NCBI GenBank assembly: GCA_024229115.1
Contig: JAAEST010000122.1
Coordinates: 62,001 to 126,000, forward strand
Source: Oligoflexia bacterium
GTDB lineage: Bacteria > Bdellovibrionota > Bacteriovoracia > Bacteriovoracales > Bacteriovoracaceae
DNA length: 64,000 nt
Direction: 5' to 3'
Part shown: positions 24,639 to 33,477 of the stretch, piece after piece
How the letters are laid out: the number at the start of each line of letters is the position of its first letter
How positions within the stretch are numbered: the stretch's first letter is position 1
Position numbers and translations under genes: made by a program
The notes under the pieces: model-generated
Seen by the model: the letters and a program-made list of their open reading frames with translations, nothing else
Told to the model about the DNA's origin: nothing
Databases searched by the model: none

Positions 24639-25517
24639 TTATGACATTACTTTCTTATTCATTGATCTTAAAACAAAGAAATAAAGACCACCTGTTATGA
24701 ACATAAGGAGGGAGTAAAGTCCCCCTGGAAGCATCATTAATTCATTCTTTAGAAATGTCGCTGCAATCATAATTGCCAGCGTTCCATTCTGTAGACCACA
24801 TTCAAAAGTAATAGCAATCTCTTGCGCTTTATTCACTTTGGCCAGCTTGGAAACAATAATGGCCAGAGCGATTGTTGCTAAGTTTAAAAAGAGAACTGTT
24901 GGACCGATGAGACTGAAGTTATCTACTAAAGTTCCCCATCTTTTTAAAACAGCAGCTAGAATTATGAGTACAAAGAAAATAGTCGCAAGCATTCTCGCCT
25001 TAGGTTCTAGCCAGTCAGCAAACTCGGACTTCTTTGCTTTGATGATCATACCAATAACTACAGGAACAGTTGTGATGCAGAAAATTCCAAAAATGGTTTT
25101 CGCTACTGGAAGAGGTGAGCCATTCTCTGATCCCATAAATACTCCATAGCCAAGATTCACAATGAGAGGAATTGTAAAAACACTAAGAATACTAATGATG
25201 GCCGTTAAAGAAATCGAAAGAGCAGTATCACCTTTTGAAAGATGGGTATAAAGATTTGAAGTCACCCCACCAGGACAAGCTGCAATGATGATCATCCCAA
25301 CAGCAAAAGCAGGATTTACATCTGTAGTGGCGACCCATGCTTTTGTAATGAGAAAAGCAATTAAAGGAAGACTGACAATCTGAAGAAGAGCTCCAATAAT
25401 AAAAGCTTTAGGAAACTTAGCTACCCTTTTAAAATCATCAACAACTAGACTAAGTCCCATTGAGAACATGATAAAGGCCAAGATTAGGGGAAGAATTATT
25501 TGAGTTACGATATCCAT
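24639..25517 (-). CDS. Bile acid:sodium symporter (BASS) family transporter
   Basis: A 292-residue protein with about ten membrane helices and the BASS core motif AACPGGVTSNLYTHLSKGDTALSISL, in which the two crossed broken helices form the sodium and substrate sites. The second hallmark, ECGLQNGTLA, is near residue 238. Bacterial members carry bile acids, pantoate, keto acids or other organic anions with sodium. No substrate can be read off the context. Confidence 0.9.
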   Translation of the reverse strand: MDIVTQIILPLILAFIMFSMGLSLVVDDFKRVAKFPKAFIIGALLQIVSLPLIAFLITKAWVATTDVNPAFAVGMIIIAACPGGVTSNLYTHLSKGDTALSISLTAIISILSVFTIPLIVNLGYGVFMGSENGSPLPVAKTIFGIFCITTVPVVIGMIIKAKKSEFADWLEPKARMLATIFFVLIILAAVLKRWGTLVDNFSLIGPTVLFLNLATIALAIIVSKLAKVNKAQEIAITFECGLQNGTLAIMIAATFLKNELMMLPGGLYSLLMFITGGLYFFVLRSMNKKVMS

Positions 25518-25624
25518 AAATTTATTTTAGAGGAAGTATGAAATAAATCTATAGTAGAAAATTAAACCTAGATCTGTGAACAAAAATATGGTTATTTGTG
25601 AAAAATAATTCGGGGGAGTTATTC

Positions 25625-26608
25625 ATGAAAATCACTATATCGATACTATTATTCACATTATTTCAATATGTTATACATGCTTCAGTAAAGTCTCAATGGG
25701 TTTATAAGAAGAAGGAAAATAAGAAAATTGATAAGGTATGGAACCTTGTTAGAGACCAGAGAATCTCTACTCCGGTGATAGCTGTGATCGATACTGGGAT
25801 TGATTTCAATCATAAAGACCTCTCAAATAATCTTTGGATTAATAGAAAGGAAAGAGACGGAAAACCAGGTGTAGATGATGATGGCAATGGATATGTTGAT
25901 GACATCTATGGTTGGAACTTCATAAATAATTCTCCTGATGTGAGAGACGACCATAGCCATGGAACTCATGTCTCAGGAATTATTGCTGCTGGAAGAAATA
26001 ATTACGGAGTCACGGGAATAAATCCCTATGCAAGGATAATGACTCTCAAAGCATTTAAGAGTGATGGTAAAGGTGTTTCTAGAGCCGTTGCAAAGTCTAT
26101 TATTTATGCGGTTAAAAATGGTGCAAAAATAATTAACTGTTCTTTTGTTGAGTTTAAGTACAATCAATATTTGGCCAATGCCGTTAACTATGCACTTAGA
26201 AGAAATGTCGTGATTGTTGGGGCAGCAGGTAATAACGGAAAGAATATTAATGATATGGATATTTACTTAGGTAACTTTGAAGGACCAATTATCGTAGGTG
26301 CTCATACTTCAACATTTAGAGTTTGGAATAAATCTAATATTGGTGATGAAAAAGTTCATTTATATTCACCAGGCACGAAAATTATCTCAACGACACCTAA
26401 AGATAGATACCGTGCTAAGAGTGGGACTTCGATGGCCACTCCCTATGTCGCTGGAGCACTTTCACTATTAATTAGTCTAGGTGAGAAGCTTGATCAGAAT
26501 CTTGCAATGTCATTTATAGAGCAATCAATTGAACATAATGAGAGATATTCGGATTCAATTCTTCAAGGAAGAATGAATATCTTTAAATTATTAGATGGTT
26601 ATTTATAG
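25625..26608 (+). CDS. Secreted subtilisin-like serine protease (S8)
   Basis: Start at 25625, set by GGGGGAG six bases upstream; an ATG at 25598 lacks such support. 327 residues with a signal peptide and the full catalytic triad: Asp56 in VIDTGID, His112 in HSHGTHVSG, Ser269 in SGTSMATP, with Asn203 of AAGNNG as oxyanion residue. An insert DDDGNGYVDD (about 84-93) looks like a calcium site, as in many extracellular subtilases. The prodomain is very short (about 25 residues). Likely to act on prey or environmental protein. Confidence 0.93.
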   Translation: MKITISILLFTLFQYVIHASVKSQWVYKKKENKKIDKVWNLVRDQRISTPVIAVIDTGIDFNHKDLSNNLWINRKERDGKPGVDDDGNGYVDDIYGWNFINNSPDVRDDHSHGTHVSGIIAAGRNNYGVTGINPYARIMTLKAFKSDGKGVSRAVAKSIIYAVKNGAKIINCSFVEFKYNQYLANAVNYALRRNVVIVGAAGNNGKNINDMDIYLGNFEGPIIVGAHTSTFRVWNKSNIGDEKVHLYSPGTKIISTTPKDRYRAKSGTSMATPYVAGALSLLISLGEKLDQNLAMSFIEQSIEHNERYSDSILQGRMNIFKLLDGYL

Positions 26609-26610
26609 GA

Positions 26611-26727
26611 TTAGTTTACGAATAAACCGTAAACGACACCAATAGGAATTACTGCTGATAATAGTAGACCAATTCCAACCAATGTTGCCTGTACTGCCTC
26701 AAGGGCCAATGTCGCATATTTTTTCAT
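26611..26727 (-). CDS. Small (38-residue) single-span membrane protein
   Basis: An ATG at 26727 preceded by GAGG opens a frame of 38 residues. It starts MKKYATLALEAVQ, then has a 20-residue hydrophobic stretch (ATLVGIGLLLSAVIPIGVVY) and ends LFVN. It fills most of the 238-bp space between the subtilase and the histidine kinase. No homolog known to me. Amino-terminal positive charge predicts the N-terminus in the cytoplasm. Support comes from the ribosome binding site, composition and position only. Confidence 0.5.
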   Translation of the reverse strand: MKKYATLALEAVQATLVGIGLLLSAVIPIGVVYGLFVN

Positions 26728-26846
26728 ATCCTCATTATAGGATAATTACTTGAAATATCAATACGTCGTGATTTTCCGATAACATTTAACCAAATAGATT
26801 TCATTTTCTATTATAATAAGTTGTTATTAAACTTCAGGATAAATTC

Positions 26847-29297
26847 ATGAGTAAAAAGTCTCGTTCAATTGAAGGTAAATCACTCTCACAGTTACAGAAG
26901 ATGATTGAAAATACGCCTTCTTGTTTAAAGATTATCTCTAAGACTGGGAGTCTTATTGATATGAATCCTCAAGGAATTCAACTTATTGAAGCTCCAGATC
27001 TACCAAGCGTGATAGGAGCTGATGTTTATGAAATTGTTGAGGAAAGTCATCGAGAGAGATTTAAAGAATTCAATGAAAAAGTATGTAGTGGAGAATCAGG
27101 ACATCTTATTTTTGAGATTGTTGGGCTAGAAGGAACTCGTCGGTGGATGGAAACATTTGCTGCTCCTTTCGAACTTGAAAACGGTGAAGTTGCACATATT
27201 GCTATTACAAATGATATTTCAAAAGAAAAGAAGAAGTCAGAAGTCGATGCCATTATCTCAAATGTTAGGAAGAAATATATTGAGTATAATAATGAACCCA
27301 AAGAGTTTTTTGAGTTCTTACTTAATGAGATAATCAACTTCTCCAGAAGTGAGTATGGCTTCATAGGTGAAATTTTAGAAAAAGAAGGAAAGAGGTACCT
27401 AAAAACTTATGCGATTACTGATATTTCTTGGAATGAAGAAACAAGTAAGTTCTATCAAGAGAATGCTCCAAATGGTTTAGAGTTTGTAAATCTTGAAACT
27501 CTTTTTGGAGAAGTTATTAAGACTGGTGAGCTTATCATCTCTAACGACCCAATAAATCATCCTAAGGCGGCAGGTATTCCTGTTGGACATCCTGCTCTTA
27601 ATCAGTTCATGGGCATACCTTTATATAATAACAATAATAAGTTCGTGGCCATGGTCGGGATTGCCAATAGAAAGGAAGGGTATAGCGAAGACTTCTATAA
27701 AGAGATTTTCCCATTTGTGGAAGCTGTGGGAGAGATGATTGGCTACTTCCAACTTGAAAAAATAAATAAGCTTAATAAACAGAAGCTAGTAGAAAGTAAT
27801 AAGTATCTTGATCTTGCTTTAGAGGGTGCAGAGCTAGGTATCTGGGATTGGTATCTTGAAACAAATGAGGTGAAATTCGATCGACGTTGGGCCTCAATGT
27901 TAGGCTTGAATATTGACGAGATAGAGATGGGTTTAGATACTTGGGAAAGTCGTGTTCATCCAGAAGATTTAGAGAATTGCTATAAAGATATAAAAGCTTA
28001 TCTCAATGGAGAAACTGAACAATATATTAATATTCATAGAATGAAACACACGAATGGTAAGTGGGTTTATATCTTAGATAAAGGGAAGGTTTCCGAGTAT
28101 GATGAAAATGGAAATCCCATTAGGTTTACAGGGACCCATTTGGATATCACGAAACAAAAGGAAGCAGAGGTAGCTAAGACTGAATTTTTAGCGAATATGT
28201 CCCATGAAATTCGTACACCAATGAACGGAATTCTTGGAATGTTAGAAATGCTTTCTGAAACTACTCTAAGCGATAGTCAAAAAGAAATGATTGACCTTAT
28301 TAAGGTCAGTGGTGATAGCTTAATGACGATTTTGAATGATATACTTGATCTCTCAAAAATTGAGGCTGGAAAGCTAGATCTTGAAAAAATTAATTTTTCA
28401 CTTTCCAAAACAATTTCTGATGTAACCTCTCTTCTTTCACAAAGTTTTAATGAAAATGGTAACAAGGTTATTTTAAACTTAGACCCAATAGAAGATAAGT
28501 TTTATATTGGGGATCAATCACGAATTCGACAAGTCTTAGTTAATCTTTTATCGAACGCAAATAAATTCACTAAAAAAGGCACGATAAAGGTTGAAGCAGA
28601 ATTCATTGAAGGCAATGAAGAGCATGAGATGATTAAAGTTATTGTTTCTGATAGTGGAATTGGAATTTCTAAAGAAAATTTAAATAATCTATTCAGGGCC
28701 TTTACTCAAGCTGATAGTTCGATGACAAGGAAGTTTGGAGGTACAGGATTAGGTCTCTCAATATGCAAAAACTTAGTTGAACTAATGGGGGGGGCTATCG
28801 GTGCAGATAGTACAAAAGGTAAAGGTTCAACTTTTCACTTTACAGTTAAACTTCTCAAGAGTGAAAAAGTTGAAACTAAGAAAGAAGAAAAGAAAGAGTC
28901 AACATCTCAATTATCTTCTGAAGTTCCATTAAATATTCTTGTCGTTGAAGATAATAAAATAAATCAAAAGCTTATAAAGATGATGTTGTTAAAACTTGGT
29001 TATGACCCTATCTTTGCCATGAATGGGCGGGAAGCTGTTGAAATTATGGATGATGAAAGAGGACGCTTAATCGACACTATTTTTATGGATATGCAAATGC
29101 CTGAAATGGATGGAATTGAAGCAACCGAAATAATACTAGAGAAATGCAAAGATAACCCTCCAAAAATTATTGCCATGACTGCTAATGCCTTCAAGGAAGA
29201 TAAGGATAAGTGCTTTAAAGCAGGAATGATTGATTTTTTAACTAAACCTCTTCAGAAAAAAACTTTAGTTGATGCATTATTACGACTAAAAGCTTGA
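26847..29297 (+). CDS. Hybrid sensor histidine kinase (PAS-GAF-PAS-HisKA-HATPase-REC)
   Basis: An 816-residue soluble protein. Order: PAS (about 10-125), GAF (about 140-310), PAS/PAC (about 320-440), HisKA with phospho-His in NMSHEIRTPMNG (His453), HATPase with DSGIGIS and GGTGLGLSIC, then a receiver domain with VVEDN, phospho-acceptor Asp748 in FMDMQMPEMDG and the Lys of FLTKPLQ. No membrane segments, so it senses an internal signal. Being hybrid, it needs a phosphotransfer partner, which is not encoded beside it. Confidence 0.93.
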   Translation: MSKKSRSIEGKSLSQLQKMIENTPSCLKIISKTGSLIDMNPQGIQLIEAPDLPSVIGADVYEIVEESHRERFKEFNEKVCSGESGHLIFEIVGLEGTRRWMETFAAPFELENGEVAHIAITNDISKEKKKSEVDAIISNVRKKYIEYNNEPKEFFEFLLNEIINFSRSEYGFIGEILEKEGKRYLKTYAITDISWNEETSKFYQENAPNGLEFVNLETLFGEVIKTGELIISNDPINHPKAAGIPVGHPALNQFMGIPLYNNNNKFVAMVGIANRKEGYSEDFYKEIFPFVEAVGEMIGYFQLEKINKLNKQKLVESNKYLDLALEGAELGIWDWYLETNEVKFDRRWASMLGLNIDEIEMGLDTWESRVHPEDLENCYKDIKAYLNGETEQYINIHRMKHTNGKWVYILDKGKVSEYDENGNPIRFTGTHLDITKQKEAEVAKTEFLANMSHEIRTPMNGILGMLEMLSETTLSDSQKEMIDLIKVSGDSLMTILNDILDLSKIEAGKLDLEKINFSLSKTISDVTSLLSQSFNENGNKVILNLDPIEDKFYIGDQSRIRQVLVNLLSNANKFTKKGTIKVEAEFIEGNEEHEMIKVIVSDSGIGISKENLNNLFRAFTQADSSMTRKFGGTGLGLSICKNLVELMGGAIGADSTKGKGSTFHFTVKLLKSEKVETKKEEKKESTSQLSSEVPLNILVVEDNKINQKLIKMMLLKLGYDPIFAMNGREAVEIMDDERGRLIDTIFMDMQMPEMDGIEATEIILEKCKDNPPKIIAMTANAFKEDKDKCFKAGMIDFLTKPLQKKTLVDALLRLKA

Positions 29298-29339
29298 GTT
29301 TACTAATGTCTAGTATTTCTTACTTCATATATCTGTAGT

Positions 29340-29367
29340 TCTCCTCTTTAATGGAAAAAAGAGGAGA
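29340..29367 (+). promoter_or_regulatory. Perfect hairpin covering the ribosome binding site of the DUF6435 gene
   Basis: Bases 29340-29349 (TCTCCTCTTT) pair perfectly with 29358-29367 (AAAGAGGAGA), leaving a loop of 8. The 3' arm contains the whole Shine-Dalgarno of the gene starting at 29372, so the mRNA should hide its own ribosome binding site. No T-run follows, so it is not a terminator. Confidence 0.7.
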
Positions 29368-29371
29368 GTAT

Positions 29372-29554
29372 ATGTTTGGAATTTTTAAAAGTGATCCTGT
29401 TAAAAAATTAAGAAAAGAGTTTGAGAAGCTATCTGAAGAAGCTATGCATGCTCAAAGGAATGGAAATATTGAGCTCTATGCAAAGCTTACTCAACAAGCT
29501 GATAATATTTATAAGGAAATTGAAAAACTTGAATTAGAAAATTCAAATAAATAA
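29372..29554 (+). CDS. Small DUF6435-family protein
   Basis: The start at 29372 follows AGAGGAGA directly; 60 residues. The N-terminus MFGIFKSDPVKKLRKEFEKL and the helical remainder (EEAMHAQRNGNIELYAKL, then YKEIEKLE) match a widespread family of short two-helix proteins found in gamma-proteobacteria and relatives. Function unknown. Its ribosome binding site lies inside a perfect hairpin. The gene for a YghU-type GST follows 8 bp later and is probably co-transcribed. Confidence 0.8.
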   Translation: MFGIFKSDPVKKLRKEFEKLSEEAMHAQRNGNIELYAKLTQQADNIYKEIEKLELENSNK

Positions 29555-29562
29555 GGAAGTTT

Positions 29563-30405
29563 ATGACTAATCAGTACGAACCCCCAAAAGTATGGAAATG
29601 GGAAAAAGGTGAAGGAAAGTTTGCCAATATCAATCGACCGGTAAGTGGGGCAACACATGAAAAGGAACTTCCTCGCGGGAAGCACCCAATTCAACTTTAT
29701 TCGATGGGAACTCCTAATGGTGTGAAAGTTACGATTTTACTTGAAGAGTTATTAGAGAAGGGAATCAATGAAGCGCAATACGATGCTTACTTGATTTCAA
29801 TTTTAGAAGGTGATCAGTTCTCAAGTGGCTTTGTTGATATAAACCCAAACTCGAAAATCCCAGCAATGGTAGATTATAGTACAGATAGACCTGTTCGAAT
29901 TTTTGAGTCAGGATCTATGCTCCTTTATTTAGCTGATAAGTTTCAGCAATTTATTCCAAAAGATATCAATGGGAGAACTGAAACTCTCAACTGGCTTTTT
30001 TGGCAAATGGGAAGTGCTCCATATTTAGGCGGAGGGTTTGGTCATTTTTATGCATATGCTCCTGAGAAAATTAAATATGCGATTGATCGTTTTACGATGG
30101 AAGCGAAGAGACAGCTTGATGTTCTTGATAAACAACTGAGTAAAAATAAATTTGTAGCTGGAGATGAATATACTATTGCTGATATGGCCATCTACCCATG
30201 GTATGGAGTTGTGACGGAAGGAAAACTCTATGATGCCGCTGAATTCTTGGAAGTCGACTCGTATAAAAATATCAGTAGATGGGCACAGGAAATTGCACAA
30301 AGACCTGCGGTAAAAAGAGGACGTATAGTGAATAAGACTTGGGGAGAAGAAAATGAGCAACTTCCTGAGAGACACAGCTCTTCTGATTTTGATTTTCTAA
30401 AGTAA
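29563..30405 (+). CDS. yghU: YghU-type glutathione S-transferase / disulfide-bond oxidoreductase
   Basis: A 280-residue protein that matches the Nu-class GST YghU over its whole length: the extended N-terminus (PPKVWKWEKGEGKFANINRP), thioredoxin-like domain with NPNSKIPAMVD and ESGSMLLYLADKF, and the all-helical C-terminal domain. Known members have disulfide-bond reductase activity with two glutathiones bound. Likely a cytosolic redox enzyme. It sits just downstream of the DUF6435 gene, with AAGGAAGTTT as ribosome binding site. Confidence 0.92.
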   Translation: MTNQYEPPKVWKWEKGEGKFANINRPVSGATHEKELPRGKHPIQLYSMGTPNGVKVTILLEELLEKGINEAQYDAYLISILEGDQFSSGFVDINPNSKIPAMVDYSTDRPVRIFESGSMLLYLADKFQQFIPKDINGRTETLNWLFWQMGSAPYLGGGFGHFYAYAPEKIKYAIDRFTMEAKRQLDVLDKQLSKNKFVAGDEYTIADMAIYPWYGVVTEGKLYDAAEFLEVDSYKNISRWAQEIAQRPAVKRGRIVNKTWGEENEQLPERHSSSDFDFLK

Positions 30406-30458
30406 GTAGCTAAATAAATTTACTCGCTAGAGTTTTTTACAATAATTGGATTTCTTTT

Positions 30459-30514
30459 TGCCTATGACTGCATTCTAGGTTAATAATTTCACATATTAAC
30501 CGCAGTCAAAGGCA
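30459..30514 (+). promoter_or_regulatory. Long imperfect hairpin in the leader of the SulP gene
   Basis: Three helices stack: TGCCT/AGGCA (30459-63 with 30510-14), TGACTGC/GCAGTCA (30465-71 with 30502-08) and GGTTAAT/ATTAACC (30478-84 with 30495-501). They give 19 base pairs with a single A-A mismatch, a 6-base bulge and a 10-base loop. The AAAGG that should serve as ribosome binding site for the TTG at 30520 lies in the 3' arm (30508-30512). As DNA it could also be an operator. Confidence 0.6.
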
Positions 30515-30519
30515 TTCTT

Positions 30520-32118
30520 TTGGAAAATAAAAAGCACTCGATGGAACATGCTTCCACTGAGAATAAATTCATTCAACTTAAAATTAAACGCCCTGAAAAT
30601 ATGAAGAACGATCTTCTCTCAGGCTTAACAGTTGCCCTCGCTCTAATTCCTGAGGCGATTGCCTTCGCTTTTGTTGCTGGTGTGCACCCAAAAGTAGGTT
30701 TATATGCTGCTTTCATTATGGGACTGATTACAGCTATCTTTGGTGGAAGACCGGGGATGATCTCGGGAGCGACTGGAGCTGTTGCAGTTATCTTTGCTCC
30801 TTTGGCCATCAGTCACGATATTAGCTATCTCTTTAGTGCGGTAATCCTCATGGGGATTATTCAAGTTCTCTTCGGAGCTTTTAAGCTCGGAAAGTTTATT
30901 CGTCTTGTGCCTCATCCAGTGATGTTAGGTTTTGTGAATGGTCTTGCTATCATTATCTTTAAAGCTCAATTTCCTCAATTTACTGTAGGTGGAGAAATTC
31001 TCGCGACCAGCCCTCTTATTATGATGTGTGCTCTTGTTGCTCTGACGATGGCAATTTCTGTTTTTCTTCCGAAGCTAACTAAAGCAGTTCCGGCCACTCT
31101 CGTTGGAATTATTTCAGTTACAGTGATTGGATATTTTATTAATCAAGCAAATCCTGGTGCAGTAAGAACTGTACTCGACTTTGTAAGAGACCAAGACAAT
31201 ACAATTAATACGATTGCAGTTGGGCTCCCTCATTTTTCACTACCAATTATCCCACTGACTTGGGAGAGTTTTAGAATTATTCTTCCTTACGCTGTTCTTG
31301 CCGCGGCAGTTGGGCTCATTGAATCTCTGATGACACTTACTCTTGTTGATGAATTAACTGAGACAAGAGGAAAGGGAAATAAGGAAAGTATTGGTCAAGG
31401 TCTTGCCAATATCCTTAATGGTTTCTTTGGTGGAATGGGTGGTTGTGCCATGATCGGTCAGTCTCTGATTAATATTAGAGGTGGTGGACGTGGAAGACTT
31501 TCTGGAATTTCAGCCGCAGTTCTTTTATTAGTCTTCGTTGTATTTGGTTCAGGCCTAATTGAAATGATTCCATTAGCAGCTCTGGTTGGTGTCATGTTCA
31601 TGGTTGTTATTGGAACATTTGAATGGTCAAGCCTTAGACTTCACGGAAAGATTCCAATGTCTGACGTTATAGTAATTACATCTGTTTCAATCATTACAGT
31701 TTTTGCAGATCTTGCCATTGCAGTACTTGCGGGGATTATTATGTCCGCCCTTGTTTTTGCTTGGGAACATGGAAAAACAATGCATGCTAAGAAAACAGAA
31801 GAAGGTGGTAAGACTGTTTATAGATTAAATGGACCGCTCTTCTTTGCCTCAATCACTTCTTTCAAAGATCTCTTTGATTTTAAGAATGACAGTGAGCATG
31901 TTGTGATTGATTTCAAAGAATCAAGAGTATGGGATCATTCAGGGATTGAAGCTTTACAGAACGTTACTGAACGTTATGAACAAAATGGGAAGAAGCTTCA
32001 CTTGTTAAACCTAAGTAAGGATTGTAACCAACTTTTAGATAAGGCGAAGGGAATTGTAGAGCTTAGCTTTATTGAAGATCTCGAGTGGCATATTGCTGAT
32101 GATCAGCTAGACGGTTAA
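30520..32118 (+). CDS. SulP-family anion transporter with STAS domain
   Basis: A 532-residue protein. The TTG start is preferred over the ATG at 30541 because AAAGG sits 7 bases upstream. The membrane part carries the SulP marks GLTVALALIPEAIAFAFVAGVHPKVGLY and the GATGAVAV half-helix; a STAS domain fills about residues 425-530. The family carries sulfate, bicarbonate or dicarboxylates. The STAS motif HVVIDFKESRVWDHSGIEAL retains the DHSG loop. Substrate is not evident; bicarbonate or sulfate uptake are both possible. Confidence 0.9.
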   Translation: MENKKHSMEHASTENKFIQLKIKRPENMKNDLLSGLTVALALIPEAIAFAFVAGVHPKVGLYAAFIMGLITAIFGGRPGMISGATGAVAVIFAPLAISHDISYLFSAVILMGIIQVLFGAFKLGKFIRLVPHPVMLGFVNGLAIIIFKAQFPQFTVGGEILATSPLIMMCALVALTMAISVFLPKLTKAVPATLVGIISVTVIGYFINQANPGAVRTVLDFVRDQDNTINTIAVGLPHFSLPIIPLTWESFRIILPYAVLAAAVGLIESLMTLTLVDELTETRGKGNKESIGQGLANILNGFFGGMGGCAMIGQSLINIRGGGRGRLSGISAAVLLLVFVVFGSGLIEMIPLAALVGVMFMVVIGTFEWSSLRLHGKIPMSDVIVITSVSIITVFADLAIAVLAGIIMSALVFAWEHGKTMHAKKTEEGGKTVYRLNGPLFFASITSFKDLFDFKNDSEHVVIDFKESRVWDHSGIEALQNVTERYEQNGKKLHLLNLSKDCNQLLDKAKGIVELSFIEDLEWHIADDQLDG

Positions 32119-32537
32119 TTATCAATATTAATTTTTTCAACTTCTAAAACTTTACGGCTGAAGCGATCTCTAAAATCAATTGCGATTACTTCAGCTGACT
32201 CTTTAAGAGCAACGACATCGATATTGATATCAAATAAGTCTCTTTTCGCATGAAGCTTTATTTTACCATCAACAAATTCCCAAGTACCATAACCATCATC
32301 TAAGTTTGGAAGATCGTAGTAGAAACGACCATCGTTGAAGATAGCGATATCGATTGGGTAATCTCTATTTGATAAAGTTTTTACTGCTGTTAGATCTGGA
32401 TTTCTTGGTGTCTCTGATTTGTTAATCACATGAGTGAAGTCACTTTTTTGAACTTGAAAAAATTGAAGCTCTTTCTTCTCTTCTTTCTTAAGTCCGCAAC
32501 TAAATAAAATTAAAAGTACAAAAATATATTTCATCAT
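32115..32537 (-). CDS. Small lipoprotein of unknown function
   Basis: A 140-residue protein with a lipoprotein signal and lipobox LFSCG (Cys15). The mature part begins with a Lys/Glu-rich linker, then a compact beta-rich region (FYYDLPNLDDGYGTWEFVDG), reminiscent of a short lipocalin- or META-like barrel, but no family is recognised. It converges on the SulP gene, overlapping 4 bp. Confidence 0.72.
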   Translation of the reverse strand: MMKYIFVLLILFSCGLKKEEKKELQFFQVQKSDFTHVINKSETPRNPDLTAVKTLSNRDYPIDIAIFNDGRFYYDLPNLDDGYGTWEFVDGKIKLHAKRDLFDINIDVVALKESAEVIAIDFRDRFSRKVLEVEKINIDN

Positions 32538-32577
32538 GACTACTAAGTTTAGCAGTCACAATCTTGAAAAGGCTAGT

Positions 32578-32730
32578 TTAAGCTACATCTTTTATTTCTG
32601 ATTTAAGTTTTCTATTTTTTTTAAGGGCCTTCGACTCTTTTTCTTTCTTATGCTTCTTGAGTTCTTTTTCAATTCTTTCTTCGATCTCAGAAATTTGTCT
32701 TAAGATGGCCAATGAATTTCTAACTATCAT
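32578..32730 (-). CDS. Small (50-residue) highly charged coiled-coil protein
   Basis: An ATG at 32730 with a strong ribosome binding site (CAGGAGATATC, ending four bases upstream) opens a frame of 50 residues: MIVRNSLAILRQISEIEERI followed by a run of Lys/Glu in heptad spacing and ending KDVA. It occupies the 342-bp gap between the lipoprotein and START genes. No homolog known to me. The good ribosome binding site and amphipathic pattern argue for a real gene. Confidence 0.6.
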   Translation of the reverse strand: MIVRNSLAILRQISEIEERIEKELKKHKKEKESKALKKNRKLKSEIKDVA

Positions 32731-32879
32731 CCGATATCTCCTGTATAACTACTTGTAAATACATGTGTGTGTCGACTAATATTTGTTTGACTACTCAAAC
32801 ATTATCGGTCAAATTTATATTTTCTTAAATATGATTTTGCTCATGTAACTTTTAGAAATGTGACTCTATAAAGGTAGCT

Positions 32880-33458
32880 ATGAAGACTTTTATGACATTC
32901 CTTTTTCTTAATCTTTGCTTGAATAGCTTTGCCTCATGGCAAGAGGTTCATGTGGAAGACGGTATTACTGTCTATGCTCAAGATGGAGAACATAGAATTA
33001 TTCCTTTTAAGGCCGAAGCTATTCTTAATGCACCAGCTAAGAAAATACTTGAAGTATTAAAGGACTGGCAGAATAAGAATAAATGGTCTCCTAAATTAAA
33101 GTCAGTAAAGATGCATAATGAAGATGAATCAACACAATATACATTTTCAGAGTTTTATAAAACTCCTTGGCCTGCTACTGATAGAGAGTTTCTACTGACA
33201 GGCTCGATTAAAAGGCTGCCAGACGGTTATCTCCTTAAGGCCAAAAATGCTAACGATATGCATCTAAAAGATGACGATCACATCCAGGCAGATGTGAAAG
33301 TTCTAGACTTTAGAATTATAAAATTAACCGAGTCTACAAGTAAGGTAATGTTTGAATTTCATGGTGATATGAAAGGGTGGATGCCTGCTTGGCTTATTAA
33401 TATTATTCAAAAAAAGTGGCCTCTAAGGTTTATACAAGGATTGAGAACGCAACTTTAA
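32880..33458 (+). CDS. Secreted START-domain protein
   Basis: A 192-residue protein with a signal peptide (MKTFMTFLFLNLCLNSFA) followed by a START domain in good order: ITVYAQDGEHRIIPFKAEAI, a WQNKNKWSPKLKSVK turn, TPWPATDREFLL, and a final helix IIQKKWPLRFIQGLRTQL. It should bind a lipid or hydrophobic molecule in the periplasm. AAAGG precedes the ATG. It lies just upstream of the metal-handling operon, but a link is not implied. Confidence 0.85.
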   Translation: MKTFMTFLFLNLCLNSFASWQEVHVEDGITVYAQDGEHRIIPFKAEAILNAPAKKILEVLKDWQNKNKWSPKLKSVKMHNEDESTQYTFSEFYKTPWPATDREFLLTGSIKRLPDGYLLKAKNANDMHLKDDDHIQADVKVLDFRIIKLTESTSKVMFEFHGDMKGWMPAWLINIIQKKWPLRFIQGLRTQL

Positions 33459-33477
33459 CTATGCTACAATTTTGGCC

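Noticed and set aside
30025..30375. 116-codon open frame on the minus strand
   Set aside because: Antisense to the YghU-type GST, whose protein match is full length.
30424..30438. ACTC/GAGT followed by T6 as a terminator after the GST gene
   Set aside because: The stem has only four pairs, too weak to claim.
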